This document shows, one piece after another, positions 52,565-62,346 of a stretch of DNA of 64,000 nt. Position 1 is the stretch's first letter; each line of letters opens with the position of its first letter. Origin of the DNA: Leishmania donovani (taxonomy: Eukaryota > Euglenozoa > Kinetoplastea > Trypanosomatida > Trypanosomatidae). The notes under the pieces were generated by a model. It did not search any database. It was not told the origin of the DNA and saw only the letters and a program-made list of their open reading frames with translations. The stretch spans positions 300,520 through 364,519 of the forward strand of contig NC_018238.1 of assembly GCF_000227135.1 (NCBI RefSeq). Reading direction: 5' to 3'. The position numbers and the translations under genes are program-made.

Positions 52565-53776
52565 ATGTTCACCACGCAAGACCCTCAGGACATCGTTGTC
52601 CTGAAGACGGCGGCTTTTCGGCACGCGACGCGTCGAGCGCGCCATCGAATGCTTGCCTCAGAAGCGTCCACAGCCTCGCCGTTGCGCGCAGTTTCTCAAG
52701 TAACACTATGCCCAAATAGTCACGAAGCGATGAGAGGCGCACACAATACGGACAGTGGGCGCGAATCGTTGATAGCAACAACTACGGCACGCTCGGTGCC
52801 GTGCTTCACGTTTAAGCTGCCTATACGGCCTGCCGCTAGGCCAGATGCCAGCACGGGTGCTGGTGGGGGTGGCATTAGTGCACCACGCTCGCAGGTGGCG
52901 CGTGCAGCCCTGGAAGAGGCGCTACAGAAGCACGAAGCTGCGCTCCGATCCTGGGCAGATGAACCTGCCCAGCACATCTCACCCAGTACGATGGAGGCGA
53001 TAGGCGTCCACTTGGGGCCCGCTGCGGTGCTGTCGTCCGCGACGCAGCCTCCACAAGGACTAGAGAAACTGCATACAGGGGTGGTGCGCATGCACTTTCA
53101 GCCTTCTGCAGGCGACTCAGCTTCCCGTGTGGCGGCGTTGGCCCAGCCGTACTGTAGAGTCCTCGCTCAGGGATCGATGGCTGGCACGGGCGTCCCAACC
53201 CAGGTGGTTCCGACGCGGACGTCAGCGGAAGTGGCAATTTCGGGTGCTGCCATGGAAGCACATCACGACGCAAAGTGTGGTGGGGCGCCTGAGGCACTTT
53301 CGGAGCGCTCGAGAGACGACGGATATGCTGCTTCCGCGTCCTCATCATCGTGTGCACCGCAAGCGCAACGCGATCACCAAATATTCGTCCCTCTTGCACG
53401 CCGCGCAGCTCTGACATCAGGGGCTGCCTGCACCTCCCGCCATGGTATGCCGCTTGTGCCCTACCAGCTTCCGCTGCGTATGCGGCCCAGCGTTCCGGGG
53501 CCGGCGCTGCCGAACGCACCCGCCGCAACTAGAAGCCCCTCACCGCCGGCTGAAACCACGCGACGCGCGTTCCTCGACGAGCAGGCTAAGCGATACGCGC
53601 AGTGGCGTAGCCGCCAAGCCGCCGTGCTGCACCAGCTGGCGCCGGACATGTGGGACCGCGCGTTGCCGCACTACGCAGCGTTGGATCGGCAGCCACGCGC
53701 CATGGACAGTGGCTTGCGCAACCACGCCTCTCACGTGCGTCGGTCACAGTACGATAGTGGCGTTGTATTTGTGTAG
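52565..53776 (+). CDS. Unrecognised, largely disordered protein
   Basis: 403 residues, no family recognised. It is rich in Ala, Ser, Pro, Arg and His with no membrane segments. A short helical stretch near 110-135 (AALEEALQKHEAALRSW) and a C-terminal helix near 340-375 (FLDEQAKRYAQWRSRQA) are the parts most likely to be ordered. The frame is long for chance and its third-position GC is normal for the window, but amino-acid composition is looser than that of its neighbours. ATG 52565 is chosen because the longer frame (from 52445) includes sequence just after the assembly gap and a pyrimidine tract. Probably a fast-evolving trypanosomatid gene; I cannot rule out a chance frame entirely. Confidence 0.62.
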   Translation: MFTTQDPQDIVVLKTAAFRHATRRARHRMLASEASTASPLRAVSQVTLCPNSHEAMRGAHNTDSGRESLIATTTARSVPCFTFKLPIRPAARPDASTGAGGGGISAPRSQVARAALEEALQKHEAALRSWADEPAQHISPSTMEAIGVHLGPAAVLSSATQPPQGLEKLHTGVVRMHFQPSAGDSASRVAALAQPYCRVLAQGSMAGTGVPTQVVPTRTSAEVAISGAAMEAHHDAKCGGAPEALSERSRDDGYAASASSSSCAPQAQRDHQIFVPLARRAALTSGAACTSRHGMPLVPYQLPLRMRPSVPGPALPNAPAATRSPSPPAETTRRAFLDEQAKRYAQWRSRQAAVLHQLAPDMWDRALPHYAALDRQPRAMDSGLRNHASHVRRSQYDSGVVFV

Positions 53777-54501
53777 CCGAAGCGTATCCGTGCCTGCATC
53801 GTTGCCGGTCTCCAGCGGCTGCTGGCGTAGCGCTCCTTCCTGCCTCTCCCGCCATCACTCACAGCTCCGCCTCACGTGTCGCACTCTGGCCCCTTGTTGT
53901 CACCTTTCTGGTTGGACAGGATTGCCTTGTGCATTTTCTGCACCCGCCCGTCCTCCTCCTCTTGCCTCGTTGCCGACCCTTTCTAACACACACACACACA
54001 TAAATATATGAACATGCATGCGTGGCCGTACACGTCACGTCATGCTACACGTCTACGCGTGCGGGTGCTCGTGTTTTGTGGGTTGTGCCGAGCTGGTTGC
54101 TTATTCTTGTACATCACTTGACCTGACATTGTTTCCACTGTACCGCGGCATCAACCTTTTCAACTGAGGAGTGCATGTGCGCATGTGTGCGTGTGTGGCG
54201 ATCACAACAGCACCGCGTCACGGCCGCACCACCGCTGATTCTTCCACCCTTAATTTTTTTTTCGTTTCTTGTCGTGCATGCACGCGTGTACACCGTCTTC
54301 TGATGCCTTCGTTGCCGCCGCCGCCACCGCCTCCCCTCCTTGCTTGCAGGACCGTCTTGGTGCGCCGTGGGATAGTGCTCTGTGTCGCATTCGTCAATGG
54401 CTCACAAGTGACAGGCGATGGGCGATCGTTCGACGCTTCTATGAACGGCGTCGCGTTGCATTCTTTTTTTTTTTTTCAGCCTTTAAGGGCTCTCGTGCTC
54501 G

Positions 54502-54823
54502 CTGATGACGAGGGGACAACGCCCCGCAGGGCGTGGCGTCTCAGGGTGCAGCGCAGCAGCCCCACCTACCCCTGCCAGTGCTCAACCGCTTCTCGTGGCG
54601 GCAGGGCGTGAGGTCCTGGACGGCGTTGCGTGGGGGAGGGGCGACCTGCCAGGGCGAACACGCTTCTGCGATCGATATGGTGGGCAGAGTGTCGGCGTGA
54701 CTCGAGCGTCTCCCACCCCCGGCCCTCACACTGTCTACTGGCGTGGGGGTGCCTGAGTGCCACCCGCGAGGAGGATGCACGACGTGGCGACCTGCCTGAT
54801 GGGGGAGCGGCTGTGAGGCGACA
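54502..54823 (+). mobile_element. SIDER2-like short degenerate retroposon (copy 2, runs into gap)
   Basis: Starts CTGATGACGAGGGGACAACG, then CGCAGGGCGTGGCGTCTCAG, the form expected for the SIDER2 5' signature. It shares the same ordered blocks as the copy at 27824-28330 (ACCCCTGCCA, TCCTGGACGGCGTTGCGT, GTGACTCGAGCGTCTCCCACC), and is less decayed. It is in gene orientation, in the transcribed space after the gene at 52565, so it is likely in that gene's 3' UTR. The 3' end is lost in the N run at 54824. Confidence 0.75.
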
Positions 54824-55008
54824 NNNNNNNNNNNNNNNNNNNNNNNNNNNNNNNNNNNNNNNNNNNNNNNNNNNNNNNNNNNNNNNNNNNNNNNNNNNNN
54901 NNNNNNNNNNNNNNNNNNNNNNNNNNNNNNNNNNNNNNNNNNNNNNNNNNNNNNNNNNNNNNNNNNNNNNNNNNNNNNNNNNNNNNNNNNNNNNNNNNNN
55001 NNNNNNNN
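54824..55008. other. Assembly gap (185 N) inside or next to the SIDER2-like repeat
   Basis: The gap begins inside repeat sequence, so it probably reflects collapse of a dispersed repeat. True length is unknown. Confidence 0.99.
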
Positions 55009-55130
55009 TGACCACGCGAGAGAAAGAAGAGCTTCTACGGCTGGACTGGCTGGTGTGAGGGGGGGGGATGCCCGCCAATGGTTCCTTCGCATCTTTGGTG
55101 GCACGTGTCCTCTCGACCGTTCTCACCGCC

Positions 55131-55167
55131 GCTTGTTTCTGCTGTTCCTTCCCTCTCGCTCTCTCAG
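55131..55167 (+). promoter_or_regulatory. Candidate trans-splice acceptor for the LRR gene
   Basis: C/T-rich tract ending in AG at 55166-55167, giving a leader of about 410 nt before ATG 55577. Confidence 0.35.
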
Positions 55168-55576
55168 AGTTTTCTCGATGGTGGTTCAGTGCATGCGTCT
55201 GCCGCACATGCACACACAGAGAGGACTTCCTCGTTGCCCTCGCACGCCGCAACCCATGCGTCTTCCCGAGCTTCATTGGTAAACCCTGTCTGCATGCTTC
55301 CTTTCTGTATTCTCTACCACGCTCCCCCTTCCTGGATCGGACGACGGGCTTCGTGTTTGACCGACACCACACACACGCGCACACAAAACGGATGCGTATC
55401 GTGACGCACGCCCAGGTGTTGTGCACGTGCGCGCGCAACGATTTCACAGTAACGTACGCAGGGAGGGCTGGCACACACACACACACACACACACGCACGC
55501 ACGCACATCTCAGCGGTCGTTCTTGGCTGCGCTCTTCGTACTCGATCTCTGATTCACGACACCTCAGAAGACGTAC

Positions 55577-58500
55577 ATGGAAGATACGGCGGCAATGACT
55601 CCGCTTCCCCAGAAACCACCGACGCCCCCAACGGCGTCTCCATACATCACCCCCGAGTCCAAAGAAAAGGGTGATGCCGGTATCTACGCGGCACTCGACG
55701 CCATGCAGTTGTCGCGTGCCCTACACGGCGTCACAAGTAGTCGGTTGGACCAACAGCAGCTGCAGCAGGCAGCAGCGGCGCGCGGGGCGTTACCTACTCC
55801 TGGTGGCGACGGTGGTGCCACACAGAGCAACGCAGTACGGCTCGGGATGGAGCCGGTAAGCTACCGGCAAGGAACATTAGCGGATGTGCAGGCCGTGTAC
55901 AATGCGGCGGTTGTGGAGGCTGTACAGGCGGCGAGCGGCGACGCAGCCGCTGAGGCGGTGGAGCGTGGTGTCGGCGGAGCTGCTGTCACTGCGACCGCTG
56001 TCGGTTTGCCAGACGACGTGGCGACGCTGCGCAGTGCGCTGCCACTTGTGCACGAGCTGAAGCCGCGCGACCCGCTCAATTTTGATGCGCTGCAGCGCCT
56101 TTTCGCCCTCATGGAAGAAGCCGTCGGCGCTGCGGAAGCGGCTGAAGGGGTCGGAAGCGGCGGTATCACGGCGCTGCTGCTTTCAAACGGTGTGGTGGAC
56201 CCGGCACGACAGCCGTCGCCGTCGACGGAAGCGTGGGAGGCCAAGTACCGTGAAGTCTACGCTCGCTACACACTCCCGGTCGCCCATGCAGCCGCCTCGT
56301 CTGCCGGCTCGCACAACTTTGACGAGGAGGACGACGATACGCAGCGGGAGGTGGACGCGCAGAACAACGCAGGCCTGCAGGAGCTCTGTGAGAAGCTCGG
56401 CATCACCTATGAAACCCACGCAAAGGCGGTGCGCGACGTTGCGTTCTACGAGATGAGTGTGTTTCCCTTGTTGTGCGCCTACCTCAGCCGCATCAACGAG
56501 CCCACCGCCGGCGGGCGTGATGCCGCTACGGTGGCCGCGGTGGCCTGCTCGTGGGTGAAGGTGCTGGATTTGTCGTACAACAACATTGGCGCGCCAGTGG
56601 TGTCGACAGCCCCGGGAGAGGACGGGGGCAGAGGCGATGTTGCGCCAGTGCGCCAGCTATCCCCGCTGCGAGCCCTCGCGGCCATGCTGGACGCGAACGA
56701 GTCCTTGCGGTACCTCAACCTGCGCGCCAACGCACTGGGCCCCCGCGGCGTTGGCATCATCGCCAAGGCACTGACGAAGAACATTGCCCTCTGCGGTATT
56801 GATCTCTCGGCAAACGCCCTGAACGTGGCAGCGGACACAGAAGAGGTTGAGGACCCGCTGTACGAGCCGGAAGACCCCGTCTTTGGGGAGTCCTACGAGG
56901 GCCTCGAGGCGCTGGCGGAGGTGCTCAAGAAGAATAAGTTCCTGCGCGTGCTGCGGCTGGCTGAGAACGGCCTGCACGCTGGCGAGGACCTGACGGCACC
57001 CCCACCCGAGGAGGACGGTGAGGAGGCGGACGAGGAAGCTTCGGAGGAGGCGGCGGCGGCTACGGCAGGGGCACAGGCACCCCACCTCGGCCTGTCCTTT
57101 GCCGATGCGCAGGAGCAATGGCAGAGCATACCGCTCTGGACACTCATCAGTCCACTCTACCGATATCAGCGCCTTCGTGCACTTGACCTCTCAAAGAACT
57201 TACTGGGCAACGACGGCGTGCGCATGCTAGCGGTGGCGTTGTCGCACAACACGTCTGTGGAAGTGCTGGATTTGACGGACAACGCTATCGGGTATGCGGG
57301 TCTGGGCCACCTCGCTCGGTATGTTCTGGGCAGGAACGTGGCGGTCGGGGCTGCCTCGGCTGCCGCGGCGCCGCAGAGTGCGCTTCACACGCTTATCCTG
57401 CGGCAGAACCCGCTCGCGTGCGTCGGTGGCGCAGCAGACGCCGCTTCTGGTGTGGACGCGCGCCGCCGCCGTCTTACCAAGCGCCAGCAGAAGAGCGCCT
57501 TAGCGGCTGTGCGGAGGTTTGCGTCTGCGCTGGAGGGGCCACGTGGCTTGCGCCGCCTAGTCATGGCGAACACCTACCTTGGACCGACTTTCAGCGGTAT
57601 CCTGCTGCGCTCCCTCGCCCGCGCAGAGGCGCTGGAAGAGCTGGACTTTGCGTACAACCACGCCTGCGGTGACTATCCCTCCAACTTCGACGGCACTGCT
57701 GCCCAGGAGCTCGCCGGGCTGCTGTACCAGCTGCAGCGGCACGGCCCACCGCGGCTGCAATGCGTGTGTTTCGACGGCAACAACTTGACCGCTGCAGGTG
57801 TGGCGGCGTTGATCCCCCCTGAGGTGCATGTGGCGTTTCCGCAGACCCTGCACAAGCTCACGCTGGGCCGCAACACTCTCGGGGACGATCTCGGGTCACT
57901 CAGCCAGCTGCTAGCTGCGGGGGCCACCGCAATCACCCACCTCGACATCTCCTACAACAATATCTCAACTGTGGCGTCGCTGCTGCCTGGTCTCGCCACC
58001 GCAACGTCGCTGAGAGAGCTGAACATGAGCCATAACAATCTCGGTCTTCAGGAAGGGCTTCTGCGTGGGATAACGCCGGCGCAGCAAGAGATGGAGGTTG
58101 CCCAGCTCTTTCAAGGCCTTGCGCAGCTGCCGAATCTCGAGGTGCTCGACATCAGTCACAACGACTGGCGCGCCACACACATCGAGCAGCTCAGCGCTTT
58201 CTTCTCCAATACGACTTTGGCCACAGCGCTACGCAAACTCGACGTGCGCAACACCCCGCACGTCCCGACAGCGCAGCTCATGACGCTGCTGCAGTACGTG
58301 GCGAGCCGACCGACGATGGAGGTGTTTATGGCTACTGTTGTGCCAGACAAGACTGAGGGGGTGGACGCAGAAGCGGCAGATGCGAACAGCACAGTTGCCC
58401 CATGGACATTCGACTCGGTGCTGCAGGTGATTCACGGAGTCGTCGTCAACAGCAGCTCGCTTCTGGAGGTGGACTGCGGCCTTCTCCAGAGTGACGCGGG

Positions 58501-58609
58501 CGCGGCTAGCAGCAGCGATGACGCGTCGGTGAGCTCTGCGGCGCTTGATGAAGCCCGCGAGCGGCTCCTCCTGAATGTCCTCATGAAGGCGGCGACGTCG
58601 TCGACGTAG
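55577..58609 (+). CDS. Leucine-rich-repeat protein, ribonuclease-inhibitor-like
   Basis: 1010 residues. About fifteen LRRs of the long 'LxxLxLxxNxLGxxG' type lie between residues 328 and 900; clear ones start near 328 (VLDLSYNNIG), 377 (LRYLNLRANALG), 455, 533 (LRALDLSKNLLG), 560, 603, 757, 785, 812 and 853. The horseshoe is interrupted near 474-503 by a very acidic Glu/Ala insertion and near 430-445 by a second acidic loop, both expected to stick out on the convex side. The N-terminal 320 residues are Ala-rich and partly disordered. No kinase, NACHT or membrane part is seen, so it is a pure interaction scaffold. LRR proteins of this kind are common in the trypanosomatid flagellum and cytoskeleton, but location cannot be read from sequence. 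The first ATG in frame is used. Confidence 0.9.
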   Translation: MEDTAAMTPLPQKPPTPPTASPYITPESKEKGDAGIYAALDAMQLSRALHGVTSSRLDQQQLQQAAAARGALPTPGGDGGATQSNAVRLGMEPVSYRQGTLADVQAVYNAAVVEAVQAASGDAAAEAVERGVGGAAVTATAVGLPDDVATLRSALPLVHELKPRDPLNFDALQRLFALMEEAVGAAEAAEGVGSGGITALLLSNGVVDPARQPSPSTEAWEAKYREVYARYTLPVAHAAASSAGSHNFDEEDDDTQREVDAQNNAGLQELCEKLGITYETHAKAVRDVAFYEMSVFPLLCAYLSRINEPTAGGRDAATVAAVACSWVKVLDLSYNNIGAPVVSTAPGEDGGRGDVAPVRQLSPLRALAAMLDANESLRYLNLRANALGPRGVGIIAKALTKNIALCGIDLSANALNVAADTEEVEDPLYEPEDPVFGESYEGLEALAEVLKKNKFLRVLRLAENGLHAGEDLTAPPPEEDGEEADEEASEEAAAATAGAQAPHLGLSFADAQEQWQSIPLWTLISPLYRYQRLRALDLSKNLLGNDGVRMLAVALSHNTSVEVLDLTDNAIGYAGLGHLARYVLGRNVAVGAASAAAAPQSALHTLILRQNPLACVGGAADAASGVDARRRRLTKRQQKSALAAVRRFASALEGPRGLRRLVMANTYLGPTFSGILLRSLARAEALEELDFAYNHACGDYPSNFDGTAAQELAGLLYQLQRHGPPRLQCVCFDGNNLTAAGVAALIPPEVHVAFPQTLHKLTLGRNTLGDDLGSLSQLLAAGATAITHLDISYNNISTVASLLPGLATATSLRELNMSHNNLGLQEGLLRGITPAQQEMEVAQLFQGLAQLPNLEVLDISHNDWRATHIEQLSAFFSNTTLATALRKLDVRNTPHVPTAQLMTLLQYVASRPTMEVFMATVVPDKTEGVDAEAADANSTVAPWTFDSVLQVIHGVVVNSSSLLEVDCGLLQSDAGAASSSDDASVSSAALDEARERLLLNVLMKAATSST

Positions 58610-59987
58610 ATGGGGACGGGGCGAGCGTTGTGCCACTGGCTCGCATTTCTCAGTCAGTCTCTGTCTCTATCAACGTGCGCCTGCTATTCTCTGCTCGCAC
58701 GAGTTTCTTCACACCTGAGCGGCAGCATAACCAGGAGGACTGGGGGCGGGGGGAGCGGCAGCGGCGGCGGCGTATGCATCCACCCAGCATCCGCAGTTGG
58801 TCTGCTCAGCGGTGCATCGTGTAAGTTGTGAGGAGGGTGGGGGCAAGCTTATGTATACAGTATTTGAACGGTACTAGAACGCATCCATGCGGGCGAGTGC
58901 AGAGCGAAAAGAGGTGAAAGCGTTTGTGTGTGCCGCTCAAGTTTTTTCTTGTTGTTGAGGAGTTGCGCGCCGACCGCGCGCACCCACATTTCCCGTCACA
59001 CGCAGCGTGCCTCTGCTCGTTTTCCTCTGCGCTGCTTGCCGCCGTCCAGTCGTGTCCTCTCACATCGGCTCTCTTTCTTGCCGCTTTTGTTTGGACGTTG
59101 CTTGCATGTCAAACCTACGGCGGCCAATCTACCATACATATGCATATATGTGCATGTGCGTAGATGACGGTGTGCGTGTGCGTTGGAAAGAAGTATGCGG
59201 GTGCGTGGGTGTGGAGGACACACGAGTGGGGCTACATGTGGCCTGCCAGTCTTTTCCTTTTGAATGTTTCTGTTAGGAATGTTGATGTACAGCTGCCATC
59301 TCCCACCATGAACAGTGCGCTCGCGTGTCACGGGAAGCGACGCATCTTACCTGCATCCCCCCTGCCTCCGCTCCGCCCAGCCCGCGGCATCGACAGCACT
59401 GTAGATAGAGGAGGGTGGGTGGGTGGCGCAAGGCGCAATGGAATGAAGAAAAGAAGGGGCAGAGCGGAGGGTGGCTTTCGGAAGAGGAAGCCACATGCAA
59501 CTACAGAGGGAGGGGGTGGGGGGAGGGGGCGACTCCCTTCGCAGAGGGCCACAGCGGAAAAAAAATGAAGCTGCGAGACGGTATGCGGGCGGTGCCTGTG
59601 CAGTGTGAGGCGGGCGTGCACGTACGCTGTTGCCAGCGCCTCTCCTCTCCTTTGTCTTCTTCCTGTGTCGCTGTGCATACACGCCGGCACTCCGGCGCCT
59701 CCCCCCTTCTCCCCACCCTCTTCTTTCACCCCTCCCTGCTCTCCTCGCCGCCTCTCTCTCCAATGTTTCCACGGGCCTGCTACGACTTGGGCACTCTATT
59801 CGCTTTCCGTATCTATCCTCTCTCCTCGCCTTATTCTTATCGCGCTTCCGCTTTTTTTTCTTTGCACGGCTCCCAGCACCGCTACAGTTGGCTACGCCCA
59901 CGATTGCATCTAGACGACTTGAGCGCCGCGGCCGTCCCTGCCCCCCTCTCCCCACACCTCATCCCGCGCTAGTGTCCTTCGCGCAGC
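58610..59987 (+). other. Intergenic region between LRR and RLP24 genes
   Basis: 1.4 kb of UTR-like sequence with G-rich runs (58740-58760, 59508-59530) and C/T-rich blocks (59640-59860). No gene is supported. Confidence 0.6.
59808..59876 (+). promoter_or_regulatory. Candidate trans-splice acceptor for RLP24
   Basis: Strong pyrimidine tract including a run of eight T, ending in AG at 59875-59876; leader of 111 nt. Confidence 0.45.
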
Positions 59988-60560
59988 ATGAGGATTGAGC
60001 AGTGCTCCTTCTGCAGTGCCCCGATCTACCCGGGGCACGGGCAGGTGTTCGTGCGCAACGACTGCAAGGTCTTTCGCTTCTGCTCTAGCAAGTGCCGCAA
60101 GAACTTCGGCATGAAACGCAACCCGATGAAGCTGAAGTGGACGAAGACGTTCCGCAAGGCAAACGGCAAGGAGCTGGCGGTGGATAGCACCATGGACTTT
60201 GAGCAGCGCCGCAACATTCCTGTCAAGTACAACCGCGAACTGCTGGGCGACACGCTGAAGGTGATGAAGCGCGTCGAGAAGATCAAGCAGCGGCGTCAGG
60301 AGGACTTGTGGGCGAGGCGCATGGAGAAGGCCCGCCTTCAAGAGAAGCAAGAAGCTGCCTCGGCGCTTAAGCACAACATCGACTGGATCGAGGACGTTGA
60401 GATCAAGCACAAGGCGCGTGACGACCTGGTGGCCATCCAGCAGGAGCGCGAGGACAAGAAGGCGAAGCGCCGAGAGGCGAACAAGAAGCGTCACCAGAAG
60501 CAGCGCCTGGCCGAGAAGGCTACGGGCACGTCCGCCTTCCGTTCTGCCAAGAAGAAGTAG
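59988..60560 (+). CDS. RLP24: Ribosome biogenesis protein RLP24 (RSL24D1, L24e-like)
   Basis: 190 residues. The N-terminal L24e zinc ribbon has its four cysteines in two CxxC-type pairs (C6, C9, C32, C36) and starts MRIEQCSFCSAPIYPGHG, then FVRNDCKVFRFCSSKC; this is nearly the same as in human RSL24D1 and yeast Rlp24. The FRKANGKELAVDSTMDFE segment and NRELLGDTLKVMKRVEKI follow as in those proteins, rather than as in mature ribosomal L24. Rlp24 holds the L24 site on pre-60S particles in the nucleolus and recruits and activates the AAA ATPase Drg1/AFG2 before being replaced by L24 in the cytoplasm. The C-terminal 90 residues are a Lys/Arg/Glu helix ending in SAKKK, the part that contacts Drg1 in yeast. 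Complete and of usual length. Confidence 0.97.
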   Translation: MRIEQCSFCSAPIYPGHGQVFVRNDCKVFRFCSSKCRKNFGMKRNPMKLKWTKTFRKANGKELAVDSTMDFEQRRNIPVKYNRELLGDTLKVMKRVEKIKQRRQEDLWARRMEKARLQEKQEAASALKHNIDWIEDVEIKHKARDDLVAIQQEREDKKAKRREANKKRHQKQRLAEKATGTSAFRSAKKK

Positions 60561-62346
60561 GCCCCCCCCTCTCCCCCCGCTCACTCAGTCACTCCCTCGC
60601 TGACTCCTATTCGCCTGCAAGAAGAAGCGAAAAAGCAAACAACAAGCAAGAAAAAAAACGAAAAGTGATGATAATAAGCAGGTGCGATGTGAAGGACATA
60701 CACAGGGGGGGGGGAAGGCGTCTTCTCTCTGTGGTTCTCTCAGTAAATCGACCTGTCTGTCTCCGTGTCCTTGCCGTCTGCTTGTGCCTCTTCTCTCCCC
60801 GTATTCGTGTCTGCGTGCGTTTCTGTCTTCCTTTAACTTGCGCCGCTCACATACACCCGAGCGCGCTAGCGCCTAGGTGGGGGAGGCGAGTAGGGGCGCG
60901 CGGGCAGAGACGTGCTCCCTCTGACGCGTCTTCTCCCCCTCTCCTCCATCCTGTTTCTCTTTCTCTGGTGTGTGGGAGGGGGGAGGAAGAGGGGTGCCGC
61001 CTGCCGTCGTTGTGGTCGGCGTGCTTTTGCATGGTTTGGCCCGCATTTAAAATGCTCTTCGCTCCTAACTTGGATTCCCCCCTTTGCGCGCTCGTCCTGT
61101 GAGGTGCCCCTCCGTTGGCCGGCATGTCGGTTTCTGCGCGTGTTCGATGTTTGTGTGCGTGTTCCGTGTTGTCGATGTTGTCAGGGAGGGGCGGGTGTCA
61201 AGCGTGTGCGCGTCATGGCCTCCCCACCTCCTCTTCATTCTTCTTGATTCCCCTTTTGATCCGAGTAAACCGTTAAGCACAGGCCCTCCTCGATCAGCAC
61301 ACTAACGAACAGAAAACAACACAAGGCTTGCGGAGCAACGGCGGCATGCACACACCGACGTACACAGAGACGACATCCGTGGCTTGGGCGCATGCGATGA
61401 TGGAAGGAGAGACAGTGGCGATACGGAATGCGCGCCTGTGTGCAGGTGTGCGCCGCGACGTTGCCCTCCTGACCCTCTCGCTCGGCCCCTTTGCCCGTGT
61501 CCATCTGTGTCTTCCCACCGCAGTCGTAATCGTCAGTTGACGCTTATCATCTAGACGGAAACAGCGCGAGTCGTCTTCCGTGGCGGCTCCCCTGCGTCCT
61601 CTCCATGTCAACCCCCCCCCTCCCAGCCCTCGTCACTGCACTCCGCTTCTCCTCTCGCTGTACTACGTGCCTGTGCCCCTGCTTGGGTGTGCGCTTCTCT
61701 CCTTCGTCGCGGTCACCCGGGTATCATCGCCGGGTCCCACCACGTTGCCATTCTCTGCCGCCGCGGCCCGACCTCCTTTCCTTGGCGCCCCTGTTCTCTG
61801 TGCCTGTCTGTCTCTCTGACGGGAGTGGGCCGCGCACAGCGAGAGCGCAACGAGACACCGTCGACTTCTTTGGACTTGATTTACATCCTTCTCCCCTACC
61901 TGGCCTTCTGGCTCTCTTCACGCCCCCTGCTTCGTGCGCCGGCGCCATCCTTCATAGAGCGGCGCGGCTGCGAACGGAAAAAGACGAATACGAGAGAGAA
62001 CGAAGAACAAGCAAAAGGATTGGGGCTGATAGAGACGCACGCAACACGCACACGCACACGCCGCCGGGCCATCTCAGTATCGCTGTGTGCCTGCGCATGT
62101 GCGTGGCTCTCTCTGAAGGGTCCGCTTCATCGACACCCTGAAGTGTAAGCAACCATAAAAAGCAAGGGCACAACGGCCGGTGGTGAGCTCCGTTGGTACT
62201 CCTCCCTCCCTTCCACACACCCACCCCCCCCTCTTTAAGGCTGGGAAGCACTACAGCTTCAACAAGGGACACTCAAGATAGCGCACATCACAGCACAGGC
62301 GATCGCGGCAAGCCTGAAGCGGCGATTGAAAAGATCGCAACTTACC
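60561..62346 (+). other. Intergenic region between RLP24 and the AAA ATPase gene
   Basis: 1.8 kb with a poly-C run after the RLP24 stop, an A-rich stretch (60610-60665), a G-run (60705-60714) and T/C-rich blocks. No gene is supported; frames of 90-180 codons have simple composition. Confidence 0.6.
62190..62239 (+). promoter_or_regulatory. Candidate trans-splice acceptor for the ATAD2-like gene
   Basis: C-rich pyrimidine tract ending in AG at 62238-62239, giving a 107-nt leader before ATG 62347. Confidence 0.45.

Larger units (their letters stand above)
53777..55576 (+). other. Intergenic region with SIDER2-like repeat and assembly gap
   Basis: Apart from the elements listed separately it has AC tracts (53987-54000, 55471-55496) and T-rich runs (54247-54265, 54460-54478). 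No gene is supported. Confidence 0.6.

Noticed and set aside
52156..52719. Frames that cross the run of N
   Set aside because: They are open only because N codons are not stops.
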